A stretch of DNA of 64,000 nucleotides from Kribbella rubisoli. GTDB lineage: Bacteria; Actinomycetota; Actinomycetes; Propionibacteriales; Kribbellaceae. The position numbers and the translations under genes were made by a program. The number at the start of each line of letters is the position of its first letter. Within the stretch, counting starts at the first letter, position 1. This document shows positions 1-9,800 of this stretch, piece after piece. The stretch is from positions 1,860,001-1,924,000 of the forward strand of contig NZ_SHKR01000011.1 of assembly GCF_004217145.1 (NCBI RefSeq). Reading direction: 5' to 3'. Under the pieces are notes generated by a model. The model was given only the letters and a program-made list of their open reading frames with translations. It searched no databases and had not been told where the DNA came from.

Positions 1-1077
1 CTGAGTGCGAGGGCGGTCAACCGGGCGACGCTGGCCAGGCAACTGCTGCTGGAGCGAGCGGACGTCCCGGCGGTTGACGTGGTGGGACATTTGGCCGGGA
101 TGCAGGGGCAGGAGCCCAAGCATCCCTATGTCGGGTTGTGGACCCGGATCGACGGGTTCGTGGAAGCCCAGCTGGATCAGGCCGTCGCGGCGCGGGCTGT
201 GGTGCGGGCGACGATGTTCCGGGGGACGTTGCATCTGGTGACAGCGGCGGACTACCTGCGGTTCCGGGTGACGGTGTCGCCGGTGCTCGAGGCCGGGTTG
301 CGGGTGCTCGGAGATCGCGGCGCGGGGCTGGAGCCGGACAAGGTCGTCGCGGCGGCGGAGAAGTTGCTGGCGAACGAGCCGCTCACCTTCACCGAGGTGC
401 GGGACGCGTTGCAGGAGCAGTTCCCGGAGGTGAACGAGCGGGCGCTCGGGTTCTGCACGCGGATGCTCGTGCCCCTGGTGATGTATCCGGCCGACGTGCG
501 ATGGTCCTGGACAGCGAACTCGCGCTTCACGCCGGCCGAGGAGTGGATCGGGAAGAAGCTGCACAAACGCGCCGAGCCGGCCGAATTGGTCACGCGTTAC
601 CTGCAGGCCTTCGGACCGGCCACGCCGGCGGACTTCCAGACCTGGTCCGGGCTGCAGAAGGCCAAGCCGTTGTTCGACGAGCTCGAACTGGACACGTTCA
701 CCGACGAGGCCGGCAAGACGTTGTTCGACGTACCGGACGGACCGCGGCCCGATGAGGACACTCCGGCGCCGGTGCGGTTCTTGCCGGAGTTCGACAACGT
801 GCTGCTCTCGCACGCGAAACGGGAGCGGATCATCGCCGACGAACACAAGCCGCACGTCTTCACGAAGAACCTTCGCGTCAAGGCGACGTACCTCGTCGAC
901 GGGCTGGTCGCCGGGCTGTGGACGGCCGAGAAGAAGCGTGGTGTGGCCACTCTCACGATCACGCCGTTCGGCAAGTTGCTGAAGAGGACGCAGGCCGAGC
1001 TGGAGCGTGAGGGCAGCGCGCTGATCCGTTTCCTGGAGCCGGATGCGAAGACCCACGAAATGGTTACTGCCGGTTAA
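1..1077 (+). CDS. Winged-helix DNA-binding protein, AlkZ/YcaQ-like (5' partial)
   Basis: The frame is open from the first base of the window, so the start codon lies upstream; 358 residues are visible and family members are about 350-400 aa, so little is missing. The visible N-terminus (LARQLLLERADVP, then MQGQEPKHPYVGLW) matches the HTH_42 winged-helix family, which includes the bacterial DNA glycosylases AlkZ and YcaQ. A Q-x-Q triplet at visible residues 35-37 occupies the place of the AlkZ-type QxQ catalytic motif; YcaQ has QxD there. DNA repair of alkylated or crosslinked bases is therefore possible, but most homologues are uncharacterised. The frame ends at a TAA. Confidence 0.75.
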   Translation: MSARAVNRATLARQLLLERADVPAVDVVGHLAGMQGQEPKHPYVGLWTRIDGFVEAQLDQAVAARAVVRATMFRGTLHLVTAADYLRFRVTVSPVLEAGLRVLGDRGAGLEPDKVVAAAEKLLANEPLTFTEVRDALQEQFPEVNERALGFCTRMLVPLVMYPADVRWSWTANSRFTPAEEWIGKKLHKRAEPAELVTRYLQAFGPATPADFQTWSGLQKAKPLFDELELDTFTDEAGKTLFDVPDGPRPDEDTPAPVRFLPEFDNVLLSHAKRERIIADEHKPHVFTKNLRVKATYLVDGLVAGLWTAEKKRGVATLTITPFGKLLKRTQAELEREGSALIRFLEPDAKTHEMVTAG

Positions 1078-1139
1078 TGAGGTTGTTGTCACACGTCGGA
1101 TGACTGGGCCAGAAACCCTTTGCCGGGTGGAATGGGCAG

Positions 1140-1964
1140 ATGAGCACAGTCCCCTCCATCACTCTGGACAACGGCGTCGAGATCCCGCAGCTGGGCCTGG
1201 GGGTCTGGCAGGTCGAGGACGAGATCGTCGCCGATGTGGTGACCCGCGCGTTCGAGACCGGCTACCGGCACATCGACACCGCCGCGGCGTACCGCAACGA
1301 AGCCGGCGTCGGGCGAGCGATCGCCGCGTCCGGCCTGCCCCGTGACGAACTGTTCATCACCACCAAGCTGCAGAACAGCGACCAGGGCTACGACTCCACG
1401 CTGGCCGCGTTCGACAAGAGCATCGACCAGCTCGGCCTCGAGTACGTCGACCTGTACCTGATCCACTGGCAGTGCCTGAAGAAGGACAAGTACGTCGACA
1501 CCTGGAAGGCGTTCGAGCAGCTGTACGCCGACAAGCGGATCCGCGCGATCGGCGTCTCGAACTTCCACGAGCCCGCACTGCGGCGGATCTTCGAGGAGAC
1601 CACGATCCGCCCGGCGGTGAACCAGATCGAGCTGCACCCGGCGCTGCCGCAGGACGAACTGCGCGCGTTCAACGCCGAGAACGACATCGTCACCGAGGCG
1701 TGGAGCCCGCTGGCCTCCGGCGAGCTGATCGACGACGCGGCGCTGAAGACGATCGGCGCGAAGTACGGCAAGTCGGCGGCCCAGGTGATGATCCGCTGGC
1801 ACCTTCAGCTCGGCAACGTGGTGATCCCGAAGACCAGGACCGCGAGCCGGATCAAGGAGAACTTCGAGGTCTTCGACTTCCGCCTCGACAACGACGACAT
1901 GGCAACGATCGCCGACCTCGAAACCGGCGTCCGCACCGGCGGCGACCCGGACGTCTTCGGCTGA
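1140..1964 (+). CDS. Aldo/keto reductase, 2,5-diketo-D-gluconate reductase-like
   Basis: A 274-aa cytosolic NADPH-dependent oxidoreductase with a TIM-barrel fold, the usual length for the AKR5-type group. All four catalytic-tetrad residues are visible: Asp in GYRHIDTA and Tyr in AAYRNE (residues about 40-55), Lys in FITTKLQN and His in LIHWQ (about 75-105). The cofactor end shows IPKTRTASRIKENFEVFDF near residue 230. The substrate cannot be told from sequence. It is convergent with the following LysR gene with only 7 nt between the two stops. The ATG start follows a weak GGGCAG. Confidence 0.88.
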   Translation: MSTVPSITLDNGVEIPQLGLGVWQVEDEIVADVVTRAFETGYRHIDTAAAYRNEAGVGRAIAASGLPRDELFITTKLQNSDQGYDSTLAAFDKSIDQLGLEYVDLYLIHWQCLKKDKYVDTWKAFEQLYADKRIRAIGVSNFHEPALRRIFEETTIRPAVNQIELHPALPQDELRAFNAENDIVTEAWSPLASGELIDDAALKTIGAKYGKSAAQVMIRWHLQLGNVVIPKTRTASRIKENFEVFDFRLDNDDMATIADLETGVRTGGDPDVFG

Positions 1965-1971
1965 ACACCCC

Positions 1972-2862
1972 TCAGATCAGCTCGAGGAAGCGTTCCAGCA
2001 CGGGCGAGCGGTTGTCCGGCGACCAGGCTACGGAGAGTGGCCAGGGTGGTAGGTCGTCGGACAACTCGCGGTAGACCACGGCGTCCGGGTTGGTCGGTGG
2101 GGTCGGGCTGATCAGCAGGGAGACCCCGAGACCGGCCGCGACCAGCGCCACGATCGTCTGTACGTCGGCGGCCTGCTGGATCCGCGGGGTGAATCCGGCC
2201 GCCCGGCAGAACCCGATGATGGTGTCGTGCACGACGGGCCCGCTCGGCCGCGAGTAGAACACGAACGGCTCGTCCGCGAGCTCCGCCAGCCGCAGCCGCT
2301 TCCGCCGAGCCAACCGATGCCGCGCCGGCAGCACCGCCACCAGCGAATCCTCGGCGACCACCCGGGACGCGAGTTCCGGCGCCAACCGCACCGCCGCCGT
2401 CGCGTCGGCCGGCGCCGTCGGGCGCAGCAACCCGACGTCGATGCGCCCGTCCCGCAGGGCCTCTGTCTGCCGCAGAGTTGTCCACGACTCCAGATCGAGC
2501 ACAACCTCGGGATACGCCCGTCGGAACGCGCCGAGGATCTGCGGCAGCGGCTCGAAGGTTGCCGACTGCACGAATCGCAGCCGCAGCGTTCCGAGCTCAC
2601 CGCGTTGCGTCCGCTGCGCCGCGCGGACCGCTTCTTCCGACCGCCGCAGCAGGTCCTGGGCCTCGGCCAGGAACGTCGCCCCGGCAGCCGTCAGCACGAA
2701 CCGCCGCTTCACCCGGGCGAACAACTCCACGCCGAGATCACGCTCGAGCGCCGCGATCTGCCGGCTGAGCGACGGCTGGGTCAGGTGCAGCCGCGTCGCC
2801 GCGCGCCCGACGTTCATCTCCTCGGCCACCACCACGAACGACCTGAGCTGCCGTAGTTCCAT
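1972..2862 (-). CDS. LysR family transcriptional regulator
   Basis: 296 aa. The N-terminal helix-turn-helix (residues 1-60) has the family signature AATRLHLTQPSLSRQIAALE, followed by a periplasmic-binding-protein-like effector domain (about 90-290). A perfect 10-bp palindrome, TGATGCATCA at 2871-2880, lies just upstream of the ATG and is a reasonable autoregulatory contact. The divergent neighbour is a small ORF, not a metabolic gene, so the regulated target is unclear; the aldo/keto reductase behind it is convergent and need not be under its control. Confidence 0.9.
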   Translation of the reverse strand: MELRQLRSFVVVAEEMNVGRAATRLHLTQPSLSRQIAALERDLGVELFARVKRRFVLTAAGATFLAEAQDLLRRSEEAVRAAQRTQRGELGTLRLRFVQSATFEPLPQILGAFRRAYPEVVLDLESWTTLRQTEALRDGRIDVGLLRPTAPADATAAVRLAPELASRVVAEDSLVAVLPARHRLARRKRLRLAELADEPFVFYSRPSGPVVHDTIIGFCRAAGFTPRIQQAADVQTIVALVAAGLGVSLLISPTPPTNPDAVVYRELSDDLPPWPLSVAWSPDNRSPVLERFLELI

Positions 2863-2961
2863 GACCCCAATGATGCATCAGACACATCAACTCTGCGCAG
2901 AACTTTCATTGGACGTATCAAGGCCACGGTTCCTACTGTCGAAGTGTCGAAAGGAACCACC

Positions 2962-3213
2962 GTGCACTACGTACCGTTCTCCGTGATCAAGTCGATCCAC
3001 GAGCAGACCCACTCCGCCACGCCGAACGCACCGCTCCGGCCATATGTCCCGAGACGTCACCCGATCCGCGACGCCGTACGGCGCTGGCGGGAGCGCCGGA
3101 CGCCGGCTCCGCAGCCCGTCGAACTGACCCTGATCGCATCTTCAACCGGCCCATGCAAAGCTGAGGTCCGTGATCGAGGTACGACGCCTGCGGGTGTTGC
3201 GCGCGCTTGCTGA
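2962..3213 (+). CDS. Small basic hypothetical protein
   Basis: A possible 83-aa product starting at GTG 2962, with AAAGGA about 7 nt upstream. The first 45 codons use G or C in nearly every third position, as in neighbouring genes, and give an Arg-rich stretch (RRHPIRDAVRRWRERR). The last about 30 codons lose that bias and overlap the start of the following LysR gene by 44 nt in another frame. I do not recognise the protein. It could be a leader peptide, a truncated gene, or chance. Confidence 0.4.
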   Translation: MHYVPFSVIKSIHEQTHSATPNAPLRPYVPRRHPIRDAVRRWRERRTPAPQPVELTLIASSTGPCKAEVRDRGTTPAGVARAC

Positions 3214-4069
3214 CCACGGGACCGTGACCGCGGCGGCCGAGGTGCTGCATCTGACGCCCTCGGCCGTCTCGCAACAACTGGCGGCACTGGAGTCCGAGGT
3301 CGGCCAGGAACTGCTCGAACGCCGCGGCCGCCGGGTCGCGATCACCTCCGCCGGCCGCCTGCTCCTCGAACACACCGACACGATCCTCTCCGAGGTCGAA
3401 CGGGCCGAGGACGCGATGCGCCTGCACGCGAACGGCGCCAACGGCGAGGTCCGCATCGTCGCCTTCGCGACCGCGATCACGCTGCTCGTCGCGCCGGCCC
3501 TCCCCCGGTTGCGCGAGACCACGCCCGGCCTCGATCTCGTCGTACGCGATGCCGAGGGCCACCAGGGCATCACCCATCTGCTCGACGGCGACGCCGACCT
3601 CGCGATCGCCGTCGAGCACCGCGGTTCACCCCGCCCCGGCGACCGGCGTCTGGTCCGGATCCCCTTGTACGCCGAGCCTTTCGTCGCCGTCCTGCCGCCG
3701 ACGCACCCGGCTGCGGACCAGGACACGATCGAGCTCGCGATGCTTGCGAACGACGACTGGGTGATGACCGCGCCGGGTAACCCGATTCGCGACGTCGTCG
3801 TCCTCGCCTGCGAGCAGGCCGGATTCCAGCCGCGGATCGTCCACCAGTCCGACGACTTCCGCGCCGTCGCCGCCCTTGTCGCGGCGGGCGGCGGCGTCTC
3901 GCTCGTCCCCCGCCTCGCCGTACCGGAGCCGACACTCGCACTGATCCGCCCGCTCCCGGACCCGGTCCCAACCCGCCGCGTGTACGCCGCCGTCCGCGCG
4001 AGCCGCGCAGATCACCCGCTCATCACCGCGACCCTCGACGTCCTGACCGAGGTCGCCGAGAAGCTGTAG
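3170..4069 (+). CDS. LysR family transcriptional regulator
   Basis: 299 aa starting at a GTG preceded by GCTGAGG. The N-terminal winged HTH (residues 1-60) contains VTAAAEVLHLTPSAVSQQLAALE; the remainder is the LysR substrate-binding domain, ending with a region (about 225-250) rich in VAALVAAGGGVSLVPRLA, typical of the dimerisation and effector core. No metabolic gene is divergent from it, so its target may be itself or the small ORF it overlaps. Its TAG stop abuts the stop codon of the convergent oxidoreductase with no bases between them. Confidence 0.9.
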   Translation: MIEVRRLRVLRALADHGTVTAAAEVLHLTPSAVSQQLAALESEVGQELLERRGRRVAITSAGRLLLEHTDTILSEVERAEDAMRLHANGANGEVRIVAFATAITLLVAPALPRLRETTPGLDLVVRDAEGHQGITHLLDGDADLAIAVEHRGSPRPGDRRLVRIPLYAEPFVAVLPPTHPAADQDTIELAMLANDDWVMTAPGNPIRDVVVLACEQAGFQPRIVHQSDDFRAVAALVAAGGGVSLVPRLAVPEPTLALIRPLPDPVPTRRVYAAVRASRADHPLITATLDVLTEVAEKL

Positions 4070-4741
4070 TCAGTTGGAGATCACCACGGTCTTTCGGATC
4101 AGGTCGGCGTTGTCGACCGCACTGAGCAGGTACGCCGCGACGTCCGCTCGGGTCATCGAGAATCCGCCGCGCACCGTTCCTTCGGTGTTGCTGCGGAATG
4201 TCCCCTTCGCAGCGCCGTTGGTCAACCGAGGCGGACACGCGATCGTCCAATCCAGATCGCTAGCCCCGACGACGGCCTCCATCCGGCGGGCGTCCGCGAA
4301 CGATTCCCGCAGGATCCGTTGCAGGATCGGCTTCACGGCGTACTTCGTGAACGGGTCGTCGCCTGTGCTGTGAATACCCGCCACACTCACCACGAGGAAC
4401 CGTCGTACTCCACTCTCGCCCATCGCCTGCAGGATGCTCCGCGCACCGTCGGTGAGGACTGTGCTCAGCCCGGACGGCCGCGGTCCGAGCGCCGACAGCA
4501 CCGCATCGTGACCGACCATGACCGATGCGATCGCGGCAGGATCCATCACGTCCGCCGTCACCAGGTCGACCAGCCCGCCGGCGACTCCGGCCCTCGCGGC
4601 GACCAGCCGGAGCTCCGGTAATGCCACCTGAAGACTCGATCCTTCGCGGACGACCGCCGTGACCGTGTGGCCGGCCGCCACGCCTTGGCGCACCAGCTCG
4701 GTCCCGATCCGGCCGGACGCCCCGAAAACCACCAGCTTCAT
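4070..4741 (-). CDS. NAD(P)H-binding oxidoreductase, atypical SDR
   Basis: A 223-aa Rossmann-fold protein. The dinucleotide motif GASGRIG is at residues 7-13; the domain also shows VTADVMDPAAI and a SVAG strand end near residue 120, typical of NmrA/YwnB-like atypical short-chain reductases lacking the classical YxxxK. I place the start at ATG 4741 because GGAGGGG lies 6 nt upstream. It is divergent from a TetR regulator across a tandem operator, so it is probably the repressed target. The substrate is unknown. Confidence 0.82.
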   Translation of the reverse strand: MKLVVFGASGRIGTELVRQGVAAGHTVTAVVREGSSLQVALPELRLVAARAGVAGGLVDLVTADVMDPAAIASVMVGHDAVLSALGPRPSGLSTVLTDGARSILQAMGESGVRRFLVVSVAGIHSTGDDPFTKYAVKPILQRILRESFADARRMEAVVGASDLDWTIACPPRLTNGAAKGTFRSNTEGTVRGGFSMTRADVAAYLLSAVDNADLIRKTVVISN

Positions 4742-4755
4742 CGTCAACCCCTCCA

Positions 4756-4796
4756 GGTTAGTGAACACTCACTCACCATGGTTAGTGAACACTCAC
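4756..4796. promoter_or_regulatory. Tandem TetR-type operator
   Basis: Two identical 17-bp direct repeats, GGTTAGTGAACACTCAC, begin at 4756 and 4780 (24-bp spacing). Each contains a 16-bp imperfect dyad (GTTAGTG-AA-CACTCAC). They fill the space between the divergent oxidoreductase and TetR genes. The arrangement fits two repressor dimers controlling both promoters. Confidence 0.8.
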
Positions 4797-4822
4797 CAAC
4801 CTGTCAAGATAGGCTGCCGCCC

Positions 4823-5467
4823 ATGGGGACGAGAGACGACATCCTGGACGCGGCCGCGGAGGTGCTGCGGACGCAGGGATTCGCGCGGGCCACGACCAAG
4901 TCGATCGCCCAGGTTGCCGGGTACTCCGAGGCCGCGCTCTACAAGCACTTTGCGGACAAGGCCGCGATCCTGCTCGCCGTCATGCACGAGCGGATGCCCG
5001 AACTCCCCGGCTCACTCAAGGAGCTGATCGGCAGCCCAGGCTCGGCGACGGTCCACGCCAACCTGATCCGACTGGCCGGGATCGCCATCGACTTCTACGT
5101 CGAGGGCTTCCCGATCCTGGTGTCACTGTTCTCGTCCCAGGACCTTCTGACCGCACATCGCCGCCGGCTGCAGGAACTGGACGCCGGGCCGCACAAAGCG
5201 CAGGAAGGCCTGGTCCGCTACCTGCAGGAAGAGCAGAAGCTCGGCCGCGTCCGTCGTACCGCGGATGTCGGAGCCGCGGCCGCCCTCCTGTTCGGCGCCT
5301 GCTTCCAGCGCGGCTTCGAGGTCAACTTCACCGGCTTCAGGCCATCGCTCGAGGAGCACAACGCGTACGCCGGCGCGCTCGGCCGGACGATCTACGAGTC
5401 CCTGCGCCCGAACCCGCTCAAGCGCGGCGTCGGCCGTCCAGGCCCACGGTCGAGACCCGCGCGATGA
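4823..5467 (+). CDS. TetR/AcrR family transcriptional regulator
   Basis: 214 aa. Residues 1-50 form the TetR HTH: DDILDAAAEVLRTQGFARAT, then the recognition helix region around YSEAALYKHFADKAAIL. The C-terminal ligand domain is about 150 residues and variable, so the inducer cannot be named. The start at ATG 4823 gives the canonical short N-terminus; upstream codons in frame run through the operator. It probably represses itself and the divergent oxidoreductase through the tandem 17-bp repeats. Its last 50 nt overlap the 3' end of the convergent SDR gene. Confidence 0.9.
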   Translation: MGTRDDILDAAAEVLRTQGFARATTKSIAQVAGYSEAALYKHFADKAAILLAVMHERMPELPGSLKELIGSPGSATVHANLIRLAGIAIDFYVEGFPILVSLFSSQDLLTAHRRRLQELDAGPHKAQEGLVRYLQEEQKLGRVRRTADVGAAAALLFGACFQRGFEVNFTGFRPSLEEHNAYAGALGRTIYESLRPNPLKRGVGRPGPRSRPAR

Positions 5468-6185
5468 GTGCTCGCGGGATGAAGCGGGTCCCGGCGACGA
5501 TCAGCTTGTAGCGGCGGCTCGGGATCGAGATCGCCTTGCCGCGCATCAGGTCCTTCCAGGCCGCGTCGACCAGATCGGTCGCGTCCAGCCACATGAACGA
5601 CGGGATCAGCGACTTGTCCATCCCCATCCGCTCGTGGAACTCGGTGTGCACGAACCCCGGGCACAACGCCATCACCGCGACGCCCTTCGCGTGCAGCTCG
5701 AGCGCGAGCCCGGCCGAGAAGTTCGTCACCCAGGCCTTGTGCGCGCTGTAGACGTTGCGCTGCAGGAATCCGGCCACCGACGACACGTTGATCACGGCGC
5801 CGGAGCCACGCTCGATCATCGGCAGCACGGCCGCGTGCGTAAGCCGCAGTACGACGCGAACGAGCAGGTCCAGCTGCTTCTCCTCGACGTCGACCGGGTT
5901 CGCCCAGAACGGCTTCTTCTGCCCGAAACCGGCGTTGTTCACCAGCACCTCGATCGGACCGGTGCGGAACCGCTCTTCTACCCGGGCCAGATCGACGGCG
6001 TCGGTCAGGTCGGCGGCCAGCACCTCGCACTCGACCCCGTGCAGCCGGGTGATGTCGGTGGCGACCTCCTTGAGCTTGGCCTCGTCCCGCGACACCAGCA
6101 CGAGGTCGTAACCCTGCAGCGCCAGCTTGTCCGCGAACGCACGGCCGATCCCGGTCGCCGGCCCGGTGATGAGCGCAGTCGCCAC
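5418..6185 (-). CDS. Short-chain dehydrogenase/reductase
   Basis: A 255-aa classical SDR. The cofactor motif TGPATGIG is at residues 7-14, NNAG near 85, the catalytic Ser in INVSSVAG near 135 and YxxxK as YSAHK near 150. After the active site comes the PGFVHTEF loop common in acyl-chain or sterol-type SDRs of the DltE/YqjQ group. The GTG start at 6185 is chosen because GGGAGG lies 6 nt upstream. It ends inside the 3' end of the TetR gene, a convergent 50-nt overlap. Substrate unknown. Confidence 0.88.
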   Translation of the reverse strand: MATALITGPATGIGRAFADKLALQGYDLVLVSRDEAKLKEVATDITRLHGVECEVLAADLTDAVDLARVEERFRTGPIEVLVNNAGFGQKKPFWANPVDVEEKQLDLLVRVVLRLTHAAVLPMIERGSGAVINVSSVAGFLQRNVYSAHKAWVTNFSAGLALELHAKGVAVMALCPGFVHTEFHERMGMDKSLIPSFMWLDATDLVDAAWKDLMRGKAISIPSRRYKLIVAGTRFIPRALIARVSTVGLDGRRRA

Positions 6186-6235
6186 GTTCGATCCTCCCGT
6201 CGGTGACGCCCCCAGTGTGTCACTACCCTGGCCAG

Positions 6236-6895
6236 ATGCGGTCTGCCGTCGACACCTGGATCCTCGACCTCGACAACACGCTGTATCCCGCGAGCGTCGG
6301 TCTCGCGGATCAGATGAACACCCGGATCCGCGCCTACCTGGCGAATCTGTTCGGAACCGACGACGCCGGGGCCCGCCGGCTGCAGGCTCAACTGGTCGCC
6401 GAGCACGGGACGACTCTGCGCGGTCTGATGAACACCCGGTCGATCGACGCAGACGACTACCTCGCCTGGGAACACACCATCGACTACTCGGTCCTCCGGC
6501 ACGACGGAGCGCTCGCCGACGCGCTGCAGTCACTCCCCGGCAAGCGGTACTTGTACACGAACGGCTCCGCTTACCACGCCGAGCAGGCGTTGGGGCGGCT
6601 CGGGTTGACGGCTCATTTCGACGGGGTTTTCGACATCCTCGAGGGCGAGCTGATCCCGAAGCCGTACGCCGAGAGCCTCGACGCGTTCCTGGCCCGCTTC
6701 GCGATCGACCCGGTGCGGGCGGCGATGGTCGACGACCTCGAGGTGAACCTCACCCTCCCGCACGATCGCGGGATGACGACGGCGTTGATCACGCACGAGC
6801 CGTCCGCGGACGGGACGCCGTACCAGCAGCTCGCGCCGAAACGCTGGCAGGTCCAGGACCTGCCAGCGTTCCTCGGTTACCTGTCGGCTCAGTGA
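6236..6895 (+). CDS. HAD-superfamily pyrimidine 5'-nucleotidase-like phosphatase
   Basis: 219 aa with all HAD motifs: motif I as ILDLDNTLYP (nucleophile Asp near residue 10), motif II as TNGS near 103, motif III Lys in LIPKPYAES near 140, and motif IV as MVDDLEVN near 164. DNTLYP is characteristic of the SDT1/pyrimidine 5'-nucleotidase group, which dephosphorylates UMP and CMP or related monophosphates. A start at ATG 6236 is chosen for homology; the SD is weak. The last codons carry a long perfect hairpin (6840-6870), and the stop overlaps the convergent subtilase gene by 7 nt. Confidence 0.85.
   Translation: MRSAVDTWILDLDNTLYPASVGLADQMNTRIRAYLANLFGTDDAGARRLQAQLVAEHGTTLRGLMNTRSIDADDYLAWEHTIDYSVLRHDGALADALQSLPGKRYLYTNGSAYHAEQALGRLGLTAHFDGVFDILEGELIPKPYAESLDAFLARFAIDPVRAAMVDDLEVNLTLPHDRGMTTALITHEPSADGTPYQQLAPKRWQVQDLPAFLGYLSAQ
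6840..6870. terminator. Intragenic 14-bp hairpin, probable terminator of the subtilase gene
   Basis: A perfect 14-bp stem (6840-6853 with 6857-6870) and a 3-nt loop lie within the last codons of the HAD gene. Read on the minus strand, it begins about 19 nt after the subtilase stop codon, where an intrinsic terminator would be expected. There is no long T tract, so this is inferred from position and stem strength. Confidence 0.6.
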
Positions 6896-9800
6896 GTTGT
6901 GATGCGGTAGACGCCACCGCCGACGGTTCCGGCGTACAGCCACTGCCCGTCCGGTGACGTGATCAGGCTCGCCACGTCCAGGTTGGGCAATCCGTCGGAG
7001 ATGTTGTGCCAGCTGCGCCCGCCGTCGCGGCTGTTCAGCACGCCCCGGCCGCCGACCGGGAGTCCCGCGTCGGCGCCGTCACCGTCGGCCGCGAAGAGTT
7101 GGCCGTCGGCGCCGTACGTCAGCGCAGTGATGTTCAGCCGGAACCCGGAGGTCGCGGCCGCCTTCACGGTCCGGCCGCCGTCCCGGCTGTCGTACAGGCC
7201 GTCCCCGCCGATGACCAGGTGGTTGACGTCGTGCGGGTCGAGCGCCAGCACCGACACCGGTACGTCGGACAGCGGCTGGACCGTTTGGCCTTGGTCCTCG
7301 GAGCGGTACAACCCGTCCGGTCCGCCGAGCCAGAGGTGGTCGGGGTTGCGCGGATCGGCGGCGATCGCGGTGACGCCGATGGCAAGGTTGTTCTTCCGCC
7401 AGGTCTTCCCGCCGTCCCGGCTGACGACCACGCCCGGGCTGAGTACGTCGGCGACCGCCGCATAGATGTAGTCGCGGTTCGCCGGGTCGACGACGATCTG
7501 GTAGACGCGCGCATTGGCCAGCACATTCAGCTTGACCGCCCACGTCCTGCCGCCGTCGGTCGACTCCTCGATCGTCGGCCGGCCCTGCGCCTTCGAGACG
7601 GCCCGGAACAGCCGGTGCGGATCGGACGGGTCGGTGGTCAGCGCCGTGATCCGGTTTCCCAGCAGGATGTCGCTGCCGTTGAGTCCCCAGTCGTGGTCGG
7701 CCGGGCTCGGAACCCGCTGAACCGGCAACGCGGTCGTGAAGGTGGAGAACGTCGTACCGGCAACCAGAGTGGACTTGCCGGACTCGTCCTGGCCGACGGC
7801 CAGCGCGTGTACGTCGGCGCTGGTCAGGCCGACGCGGTGGTACGTGGCGCCGGAGTCGTCGGTGAGGTACACCCCGCTGCCCGCGGCCGAGACGACCAAC
7901 TGCTTGCTGTTCGGCGGCGAGGAGATCCGGAAGATGTCGTTCCCGACCGGGGCCGGCATCGTGCTCCACTGCGTGCCTTCGCCCCGGTCGACGAAGATCT
8001 CGTCTTCCGTCGCGGCGTACACGTCGCCGTTGACGAATTGCACCGTGGACATGGTTTCGCCCACCGGCGCCGCCGGCCCGGGTTGCCAGCTCGCGCCGTT
8101 GTCACGGGACAGGTAGAGCTGCCGCGGGGTACGGGCCACGAGCAGGTTCGCATCACCGGCGACCTCCGCCACGAACTGGTCGTCCTCGGGTGAGGTGAAC
8201 AGCTCCTGCTGCGGCTCCGGCGTACTGTCGATGTTCCGGATCACGTAGAGCTTCAGGCCGTCGCCGAAGTACAGGTCGTCGCCGATCAGGCTGACCTGTT
8301 GCAGGTGCTCGCCCGGGCTCGGGTAGTTCGTCCAGGTCTGACCGCGGTCGGTGCTGACATAGACGCTGTTGTCGAACGTGGGTACGACGAGGATCCGCCC
8401 GGTCGGGTCGATGGACAGGTCACTCGGACTGACGTCCGGGAACGGCAGCGTCGTCCAGGTCTCGCCGGCATCGTGGCTGACCAGGATCTTGCCCTGGTAC
8501 GTCGGGTCCGGCCCGCCCTCGACCGCGAGGTACACCGTGTCCGGCCGGGTCGGGTCGGTCGCCATTCCGAGGTCGACACCGGCACCGATCGGCAGATTGC
8601 GCAGCTCACGCCAGGTGGAGCCGGCGTCGTCGGTCCGGAACACGCCGGGCCGCGGCGAAAGGTACGGCATGGCGAACATCCGCCCGGCCTTCGAGGTGTA
8701 GCCGATCTTCTCAGCACCCTGACTGGTCGGACCGACGGACTGCCACCCGTTCGGACCGGATCCGTGTGCAGTGCCGAGTTCCTCGTACGACGTCTGCCCG
8801 TCGAGCCATGCGCCCGAGGACGTCCGGGCGGTCGCGGACACCTGGTACGCACCGGCCGGCCCTGCGGGCACGGAGTACTTCCACCAGCCCGTGTGGTCGA
8901 ACGTCGCCGTACCGGTGATCGCGTGGTGCGACCCGGGCGGAGTCACGGACACTCGCGGCGCCGCGGTCAGTCCGGCGTCGGAGTGGATGTAGACCGAGGC
9001 ACCGGCCACAGTCGGGTCCGGGTTCGCGTGCAGGTCGAGCGGCCGGACGGCCAGCAGCCAGGGAACTGACAGGTCCGGCGACCCGCTGACCGAGGCACGC
9101 AGCCATCCACTCCAGTCCGCGCCGCCTGCCGGACGCGCGCCGATCACGGTAAGGCGGACAGTCACCTTCTGCCCCCGGCCGAGTCGGGCGGAGCTCGGGG
9201 AGACCGAGACCTTCGCCGGCGTAGCAACGGCCGACTTCGCGTCGAAACGCAGCGTCCTGGTCGTGGACGACACGTTGGTCAGCGTGACCGTGCTCGTCGA
9301 GCGGAGCGTGCGGCTACTGAGGTCTGCTACGCCGAGGCTCAGCGACCGCTCGTTCGGCAGGACGGCCAACTGGTCGGCACCAGCCACATCCAGTCGGCCT
9401 GATCCCTGGGTGACGGCGTCCAAGGCCGTCGAGAGTCGGTCGGCGCCACCAGTCAGTGCCGCTGCGACCTGTTCGGCAGTCCAGTCAGGATGCGCCTGTC
9501 GGATCAGCGCGGCAGCACCGGCGACGTGCGGCGCCGCCATGCTGGTGCCGCTGTCCTCGGCGTACTGTCCGCCGGGCCACGTGGACCGGATCTCGACCCC
9601 CGGCGCGACCAGGTCCGGCTTGATCGCATAGCTGCCGGACACCGGGCCCTGTGCGCTGAACTCGGCGACCTGGTCGGTCGCGTCGGTACCACCGATGTGA
9701 ATCCGGACCGGGCCTTGCGAGAGCCACTGCGACAGGTCCGACGCATCGGTCCCGTTCATGACGGTGGCGACCAGTGAGGCCTTGCCCGGGTCGTCCGCCG

